From Wenjunlia tyrosinilytica (lineage in GTDB: Bacteria; Actinomycetota; Actinomycetes; Streptomycetales; Streptomycetaceae): a DNA stretch of 64,000 bases. The notes under the pieces were generated by a model that did not search any database, was not told the DNA's origin, and saw only the letters and a program-made list of their open reading frames with translations. The position numbers were made by a program, and so were the translations under genes. Below are positions 59,661 through 64,000 of the stretch, one piece after another. Positions within the stretch are counted from its first letter, which is position 1. Every line of letters starts with the position of its first letter. The stretch is from contig NZ_BMMS01000008.1 in NCBI RefSeq assembly GCF_014646055.1, positions 185,810-249,809 of the forward strand. The letters are read 5' to 3'.

Positions 59661-61136
59661 TTATGCCTGGCCGTAGAGGCTTGTCAGGTCGACGAGTTGA
59701 ATGCTCGGTGAGGTCTCGGTGGCGGCGTATGCCCTGTCGTTGAAGCCTGCTCCGCTGAAGCACAGCAAGCGAGTGTGGGTGGTGTCGTAGCGGCCGGCCT
59801 GGGCGATGAGCTCGCGGATGTGCTTGAGGCGTTCGATGTGGGCGACGCCCATCGTGTCGTTCCACTTGGCTTCGCCGATGGCCAGAAGCGGGGGCTTGGC
59901 GTGTCCGTCGGCGATGCCCACAATGGCCACGTCGACCTCGTGGCCGGTGCGGGCTTTGGGGTCGTGGACCACTCCATGTCCGACGCGGGCGGGCAGGCCA
60001 CCGAGTGCATCGGCGTCGGCGTGATGCAGAGCCCAGTCGCGGCAGATCTGCTCGAAGTGGGGCCCCAGGACGTTGCTGACGAACCGGCGGCGGCTGGCCT
60101 GCCAGACCCGGGCAGCGCTGCCGGGGCGCTCCAACTGGTCCCATACCGGGCGCATGATGGCGTGGTAGAAGCCGATCAAGGGTTCGGCGATGCGGTAGGT
60201 GGGGCGGTTGTCGCGGAAGACGTCGGCGTCCCGGTGTAGCAAACCGGCGTCCTCGAGGACGTTGATGGGGTGTGCTATGTCGGTGGCCTTGCGCTCCAGA
60301 TACCCGGCCATGCCTCCACGCGTGGCGTTGCCATCGGCCACAGCCGCCAGGACGGATAGGTACAGGGCGGTGTCACGCAGGTCCGGTTCCTCGGCCAGGA
60401 GGTACCGAGCTTCGCGAAAGAGGGGTGTCTCGGGGTTGAGGATCGTACGTACGACCCAGTCGTCGAAGTCCTCCGGCCCGGCTGGGCTGTCGCCTCGGGC
60501 GAACTCACGCCGGTAGGCGGGAGTACCGCCGACGATCGAGTTGACCCGCAACGCAAGACGGGGGTCCGTGATGTCCCAGAACTCGGCGGCAAGACGGTGG
60601 TCGAGGGGGCGTACGACAAGTTCCAGTCCCGCGCGGCCACGCAGCGGCGCGTTGCCTGATAGCAGGCGCCCCATGAAGGACAGCGCTGACCCGCACAGCA
60701 GCAACCGGGTCCGGGAGCCGGTGCGCTGGTCACGCAGAGGGCGCAGGGCCTCCTGGATGATCGAGGGCAGCTCCGGGTTGGCCTTGGCGAGGTACGGAAA
60801 CTCGTCGAGCACAACGGGGACGGGGCGCTCGGCGCCGAGGGCGAGCAGAGCGTCGACGGCCTCCGACCAGTTGGCGAAGTGGAACGGGCTGGCGGGGCGG
60901 ACGTGGGCGGTCAGGGCGGAGCTGATCCGGCGGAGCGACTCGGCGTTTGCGGCTTCAGTCGCGCCGAAATAGAACCCACCGGCGGCACGGCAGGCGGCGG
61001 CCAACAAGAACGTCTTGCCCTGGCGGCGACGTCCGGAGACCACGCCGAGGGTCGCCCCTTGCTGTGGATCGGTGATGAACCGGCTCAGCGCTGACCACTC
61101 GTACTCCCGGTCGAACATCTCGGCAGGCTTGTCCAT
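59661..61136 (-). CDS. archaeal-type P-loop ATPase with DUF234 nuclease-like C-terminus
   Basis: 491 residues from the ATG at 61136, with AGGGGATGC upstream. Walker A is GVVSGRRRQGKTFLLAAA at ~30, Walker B is PVPVVLDEFPYLAKANP at ~110, and the sensor region is LLLCGSALSFMGRLLSG. A winged helix follows (~300-360), and the DUF234 domain lies in the last ~130 residues, with HEVDVAIVGIADGH and LLAIGEAKWNDTMG (the E-x-K of the PD-(D/E)xK fold). Such proteins occur sporadically in bacteria next to mobile DNA, and a defence or antitoxin-like role is only conjecture. Confidence 0.85.
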   Translation of the reverse strand: MDKPAEMFDREYEWSALSRFITDPQQGATLGVVSGRRRQGKTFLLAAACRAAGGFYFGATEAANAESLRRISSALTAHVRPASPFHFANWSEAVDALLALGAERPVPVVLDEFPYLAKANPELPSIIQEALRPLRDQRTGSRTRLLLCGSALSFMGRLLSGNAPLRGRAGLELVVRPLDHRLAAEFWDITDPRLALRVNSIVGGTPAYRREFARGDSPAGPEDFDDWVVRTILNPETPLFREARYLLAEEPDLRDTALYLSVLAAVADGNATRGGMAGYLERKATDIAHPINVLEDAGLLHRDADVFRDNRPTYRIAEPLIGFYHAIMRPVWDQLERPGSAARVWQASRRRFVSNVLGPHFEQICRDWALHHADADALGGLPARVGHGVVHDPKARTGHEVDVAIVGIADGHAKPPLLAIGEAKWNDTMGVAHIERLKHIRELIAQAGRYDTTHTRLLCFSGAGFNDRAYAATETSPSIQLVDLTSLYGQA

Positions 61137-61438
61137 GCATCCCCTAGATGTAGAAGTACGGATCCATAAAACATACTCCTATATCTTGCGGGCGGCGAGC
61201 GTGGCGGACTGTCTGCGCGAGTCGACCCCAGATCGCTGCACCGTGCCCGCAGGCGTACGCCTCGAGCGGAGCCTGACCCGAGGTTCGCCGAGGCGACGCA
61301 CTCCGGGTATGGGAATTGCCTTGAATGTCGTAAATAAATGAGATTGAAACTGAGACCAGGGCATGCCGAACCAGGGCATGCCGAAGAACCCGGACCGCTC
61401 AGCGGTCCGGGTTCTTCGTTGTGCCTGTTCGGCGGGTG
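61137..61438. other. gap with AT-rich segment and direct repeats, no gene
   Basis: The left part is the promoter of the minus-strand ATPase, with an unusually AT-rich stretch near 61165-61190. Between 61357 and 61386 the 15-mer CCAGGGCATGCCGAA occurs twice in direct repeat. A motif AACTGAGACC (61348-61357) also occurs beside the tRNA-Ser(CGA) remnant. Confidence 0.4.
61384..61416 (-). terminator. perfect 16-bp terminator of the tRNA-Ser(GGA) locus
   Basis: AAGAACCCGGACCGCT (61384-61399) is mirrored exactly by AGCGGTCCGGGTTCTT (61401-61416) around one base. It lies on the chromosomal side of the tRNA fragment. Confidence 0.8.
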
Positions 61439-61492
61439 CGGAGGATACGAGATTCGAACTCGTGAGGGGTTGCCCCCAACACGCTTTCCAAG
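61439..61492 (-). repeat. tRNA-Ser(GGA) 3' fragment, attachment-site scar
   Basis: On the minus strand the bases from CTTGGAAAGCGTG onward give the anticodon loop (GGA), the 3' anticodon strand, variable arm TTGGGGGCAACCCC, TpsiC arm with GAGTTCGAATCTC and acceptor ATCCTCC with discriminator G. The 5' half is missing: the bases before it (CCAGA) do not pair with the anticodon stem. It marks the left end of the element that fills 61493-64000. Confidence 0.85.
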
Positions 61493-61856
61493 TCTGGTGA
61501 TCGCTTCCGTAGGGCCGTTCACCAGCGTTCACCTGTTGCCGCGACCGTTCCGCCCATTGGGCGGCCCCACCTCACGAACGGCCGTGGACGCCCACGTACG
61601 GCGGTGAATGAGACGGAAACTGAGACGGAGCGAGGCTTGAGAGGAAGTCGCCTCCGGCGACTGCGACCCATTGAAGCCCCGGCAGCCGGGGGGGGGAGCT
61701 GCAACACTGGAGGGACAGCCGGGACAGGTACAATCCTCGCTGTCTCGGCCATTGATGCAGGTCAGATTCACTCCGAGACAGCAGGACAGGGAAGACCCCA
61801 GTGTTCCAGCCCTGTCATGCCGACGCCTACGAGGGCTCGAGATCAGAAGCGCTGTA

Positions 61857-62624
61857 TCAGGATGCATCGACGCGCCACGTCTCCAGCGCGGCGAGGGCTC
61901 GGGCGCGGGCCTCCACCACGGCCATACGGGCTTGCCGCTCGCCTTCCTGGACGTGGGCTGTCTGGCTAGTCACCTGTCCGGGCCACTTGCGGTAGAGGAG
62001 GCCGGTCTCGGCGGTGAACCATCCGCGGCCGACCGCGTTCAGGGCCAGGAGTAGGCCGGTGTCCTCGGACGCCGGTAGGGCCATCCAGCCGCCGAGGGCA
62101 AAGAGGAGGTCTCGCCGGACGAACAGCGTCGCGGGGTGGACCTGGGCCCGGTAGTCGTGGGCTTTCCAGTGGTCCAGGACGGCGCCGCGCTCGATGGGGC
62201 CTTCGGGTGGGTCCTGGTCGAAGCCCACCGTTGAGCCGTCCGGGAGAAGGTCCAGGACACGCGAGGTGGCCCAACTGATCCCAGCGTTGTCGGTCACAGC
62301 GCTCAGGTCACGGGCCAGCGTGCCCGGGGTGAGCATGTCGTCGGCGTCCAGAACCTTGATGAACTCGCCCTCGGCCCTGGACAGGGCCATGGTGCGGGCC
62401 ATTGCGGCCCGGCCCGGTCTCCCCTGGCCGAAGGTGACGCGGGGATCGGCCGGCACGTGTGGCGTAACCGCGTCGGTCTCTCCGTCTTCCTGAATTACCC
62501 ATTGCCAGTCCCAGCCGTCCGGGAGTTCCTGAGTGAGCAGCGACTTGTAAGCGTCCGGCAGGAAGCGTGAGCCCGGGGCATGTACGGCCGTGACCACGGA
62601 GACCAGCTTGGTCACGGTCACCAC
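61857..62624 (-). CDS. family 2 glycosyltransferase of the element
   Basis: 255 residues from a GTG at 62624 that overlaps the GntR stop by 7 bp. GT-A fold features are LVSVVTAVHAPGSRFLP at the N-terminus, EFIKVLDADDMLTPGTL with the metal-binding DxD (ADD), and a C-terminal acceptor part with LGGWMALPASEDTGLLLA, where SED fits the catalytic ED motif. It would transfer a sugar from an NDP-sugar. Coupling to a GntR regulator is conserved between this element and the remnant at 49672, so the pair is a unit. The acceptor is unknown. Confidence 0.85.
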   Translation of the reverse strand: MVTVTKLVSVVTAVHAPGSRFLPDAYKSLLTQELPDGWDWQWVIQEDGETDAVTPHVPADPRVTFGQGRPGRAAMARTMALSRAEGEFIKVLDADDMLTPGTLARDLSAVTDNAGISWATSRVLDLLPDGSTVGFDQDPPEGPIERGAVLDHWKAHDYRAQVHPATLFVRRDLLFALGGWMALPASEDTGLLLALNAVGRGWFTAETGLLYRKWPGQVTSQTAHVQEGERQARMAVVEARARALAALETWRVDAS

Positions 62625-63406
62625 CTGGCCAAGGGGGTCCGGAAGACCATCTCTGTGCGGTCGCCGGGCGACGTAACGTCTGAGACCTCGACCACGCTTC
62701 CGTTGATGTCTCGGCAGGCCTTCCGGAGAAGGAGTACCGCGACACCTGCTGTGATGCCCAATTCTTCCGCCTCCTCCACTGTGGGCGGGCGGGCCGTGAC
62801 GCGTTCGGTGATCTCCCCAAGCTCAATCCCGAGCGTGTAGAGCTGGTTCTGTGTTCCGCCCGGCCATGGCTCCTGAGTCTCATCCAGAAGGTCCGCGTTG
62901 GCCGCCACCACGTCATAGACGAGGTAGGAGCGGACGAGGCTGAACGGTTCACCCTCCTCGCGGTAGCGAGTCCGGTAGACCCGTTCCAGGAGGGCCGTTC
63001 CCTGCGGGACGCCGAACGCTTCGGCCAGGTCCTCATCTGCTTCGGTCCGCCTGTACTGCGCGCTGAACACCAGATCATCAATGGCCAAGCCGGTGTCGCG
63101 CTCCGTGGCGCCCGTGGATCGCCGCTCTGTTTCGTCGCCGCGTGCCCGATCCTTCTCCCACTGGTGGCGGTCGTTGCTTCGCTGTACGAGTCGCCGCGGC
63201 TTCCGGACGAAGTTGGCAACACCGTGGACCTTTTCCACCAAGCCCTCAGCCTGCAACACGCTCAGTGCTTGCCTCATGGTCGGCACGCTCGTTCTGAACT
63301 GCTCCGCCAGTGCCGTCTCGGCGGGTAGGCGATCACCTGGCTTGAGGCGACCTGCACGGATGTCCTTCCGTAGCGCGTCGGCGATCTGCTCGTACTTCTT
63401 GGCCAT
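62618..63406 (-). CDS. GntR-family regulator with UTRA effector domain
   Basis: 262 residues. A winged helix covers ~1-75 (KYEQIADALRKDIRAGRLKP, AEQFRTSVPTMRQALSVLQ). After a charged linker (ERRSTGATERDTGLAID) the UTRA domain runs ~85-250 (GTALLERVYRTRYREEGEP, GVAVLLLRKACRDINGSVV). In integrative elements such regulators (KorSA type) hold transfer genes silent. The divergent region 63407-63638 contains a 15-bp palindrome. The gene is the first of the two-gene unit with the glycosyltransferase. Confidence 0.85.
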   Translation of the reverse strand: MAKKYEQIADALRKDIRAGRLKPGDRLPAETALAEQFRTSVPTMRQALSVLQAEGLVEKVHGVANFVRKPRRLVQRSNDRHQWEKDRARGDETERRSTGATERDTGLAIDDLVFSAQYRRTEADEDLAEAFGVPQGTALLERVYRTRYREEGEPFSLVRSYLVYDVVAANADLLDETQEPWPGGTQNQLYTLGIELGEITERVTARPPTVEEAEELGITAGVAVLLLRKACRDINGSVVEVSDVTSPGDRTEMVFRTPLARW

Positions 63407-63490
63407 CTGGTGCTCACCGTCTCTGATCGTCGGGCCATCCCAGCATAGGTCCTTAAGAGGTGTTGACGACTCTCAGGGCAGCGTGCATAG

Positions 63491-63524
63491 TTCTCCTCAA
63501 CTCCTAAAGAGGAGTTGAGGAGAA
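63491..63524. promoter_or_regulatory. perfect 15-bp inverted repeat in the GntR divergent region
   Basis: TTCTCCTCAACTCCT (63491-63505) and AGGAGTTGAGGAGAA (63510-63524) flank four bases. A second, shorter palindrome (ACCTCTTCATGAGGT, ~63526-63540) follows. Their place between the GntR gene and the divergent operon fits an operator for GntR. Confidence 0.7.
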
Positions 63525-63566
63525 GACCTCTTCATGAGGTGTTCTCTTCCTCGCCATGCGTGCCTG

Positions 63567-63616
63567 AACGGCGCGAGACCCGGTGATTAGGGCCACCGGG
63601 CCTCGCTGGGGCCGTT
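63567..63616 (+). promoter_or_regulatory. long hairpin in the leader of the 63639 gene
   Basis: AACGGC and a GCGAGACCCGGTG arm on the left pair with CACCGGGCCTCGC and GCCGTT on the right. The stem has one mismatch and a small bulge. It ends ~22 bases before the GTG start at 63639, so it could act as an attenuator or an mRNA-stabilising hairpin. Confidence 0.5.
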
Positions 63617-63638
63617 CCGTCTGAGAGGAGCACGACCC

Positions 63639-63938
63639 GTGAGGTCCATGGTTGCAGGACAGGAAGCCATTACGGCATCCGAGTTCGTTGAGCTGGCGTT
63701 CGGCTTGGATGAGGCGCCGCTGGGCGTCGATCGGGAGCTGTTCGCCGGGGTGCTCGGTGAGTCCGAGCAGGAGCGCGCCGCTCGGCTGGACGTGGCGCGT
63801 GAGGTGCTGGCGGAGCTGCGGGCGTCGCACCCGCGGGACGCGGCGTTCGCTGAGGCGCTGATGCGGTCGGCGCCTCTGCCGCTGCGTCGGCCGTCGGCTG
63901 CCGAGCGGCGTTCGCTGCGGTCGGGGGTGGCAGCGTGA
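63639..63938 (+). CDS. 99-aa element-encoded protein, unknown function
   Basis: The GTG at 63639 has GAGAGGAG about nine bases upstream. The product begins MRSMVAGQEAITASEFVEL and is helical and acidic/basic mixed (GESEQERAARLDVAREVLAELR), ending in a basic stretch (LRRPSAAERRSLRSG). It is the first gene of an operon divergent from GntR, and its stop overlaps the next GTG (GTGA). It resembles small proteins of streptomycete integrative elements; I cannot name a family. Confidence 0.65.
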   Translation: MRSMVAGQEAITASEFVELAFGLDEAPLGVDRELFAGVLGESEQERAARLDVAREVLAELRASHPRDAAFAEALMRSAPLPLRRPSAAERRSLRSGVAA

Positions 63939-64000
63939 GCAGCGCCCTGACGGCATTGGCGGCTACTGCGCCGCTGGCTGCTGGCTGGTCCATCCACAGT
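63935..64000 (+). CDS. 5' end of an element gene cut by the window edge
   Basis: A GTG overlapping the previous stop (GTGA) begins VSSALTALAATAPLAAGWSI, which continues HS to the last base. The hydrophobic Ala/Leu start suggests a membrane-proximal N-terminus. From memory, element genes in this place often encode GGDEF-like proteins, but only 22 codons are visible, so this is a guess. Confidence 0.4.
   Translation, partial: MSSALTALAATAPLAAGWSIHS

Larger units (their letters stand above)
61493..64000. mobile_element. left end of an integrative element in tRNA-Ser(GGA)
   Basis: The tRNA 3' fragment with its terminator is on the left, so the intact tRNA-Ser(GGA) should lie beyond the right edge of the window. 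Genes seen are a glycosyltransferase, a GntR/UTRA regulator (KorSA-like position) with a palindromic control region, and a divergent operon beginning with a 99-aa protein. No integrase is within the window. Bases 61493-61856 carry no gene but hold small inverted repeats and a copy of the AACTGAGAC motif. Confidence 0.65.

Noticed and set aside
1..64000. secondary-metabolite cluster (acyl-CoA ligases, F420 reductases, glycosyltransferase, efflux pump)
   Set aside because: These genes are scattered, face different ways and lack any polyketide, peptide-synthetase, terpene or RiPP core enzyme.

Overview
The window is high-GC actinobacterial DNA and almost certainly comes from a Streptomyces chromosome. 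The support is strong third-position GC, GTG and TTG starts, tRNA-Ser/Arg genes of streptomycete form, a tandem pair of SigF/SigN-type sigma factors, and a tadA - tadA-associated gene - small basic gene - upp - LytR_C order that I remember from the Streptomyces core (memory only, not checked by alignment).

Layout. (1) 1-3517 is the right end of an integrative element that enters from the left. It carries an anti-sigma-type ATPase, an XRE/TPR regulator and a HAD hydrolase, and it ends in a 55-nt 3' fragment of tRNA-Ser(UGA). (2) 3520-5391 is a graveyard: a frameshifted pseudogene and a 140-bp copy of the start of the HAD gene. (3) 5392-24752 is mainly chromosomal: an ice-binding-domain (DUF3494) secreted protein with a His/Asp/Gly-rich tail, a DUF5819-HTTM pair, an F420-type reductase, a GGCT-like protein, a caspase-like/Pro-rich protein, a ribokinase, a ChsH2-ChsH1-Ltp2-like three-gene operon, an EamA exporter, a DUF1906 glycosidase-like protein, a SigE-family ECF factor, an acyl-CoA ligase and a large PAS 'kinase' with degenerate catalytic boxes. 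(4) 25023-26775 holds tRNA-Ser(GCU) and tRNA-Arg(ACG), the latter carrying a nearly deleted integrative element. (5) 26810-48604 has remnants, a second acyl-CoA ligase, an L,D-transpeptidase, an ECF sigma/membrane-partner pair, a large secreted propeller/LamG protein, ANTAR and TetR regulators, SH3-like secreted proteins, a MarR-controlled DHA2 efflux pump, an aldo/keto reductase and the sigma pair. (6) 48904-59006 covers the Dabb protein, tRNA-Ser(CGA) with a decayed element, tadA, upp, LytR_C, a HerA-like ATPase, a probable phosphorothioate-DNA-dependent HNH endonuclease, a HhH-GPD protein and an MBL hydrolase. (7) 59145-61136 is accessory (an hsdM remnant and a DUF234-type ATPase). (8) 61439-64000 is the left end of a second live-looking element in tRNA-Ser(GGA), with a GntR regulator and a glycosyltransferase; it runs off the right edge.

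The unifying observation is that three serine tRNA loci (UGA, CGA, GGA) carry scars of integration with the same breakpoint, the first base of the anticodon loop. The element at the CGA locus retains shrunken copies of the GntR-glycosyltransferase module that is intact at the GGA locus. Boundaries inside the mobile regions are inferred from the tRNA fragments. No complete integrase is visible in the window.
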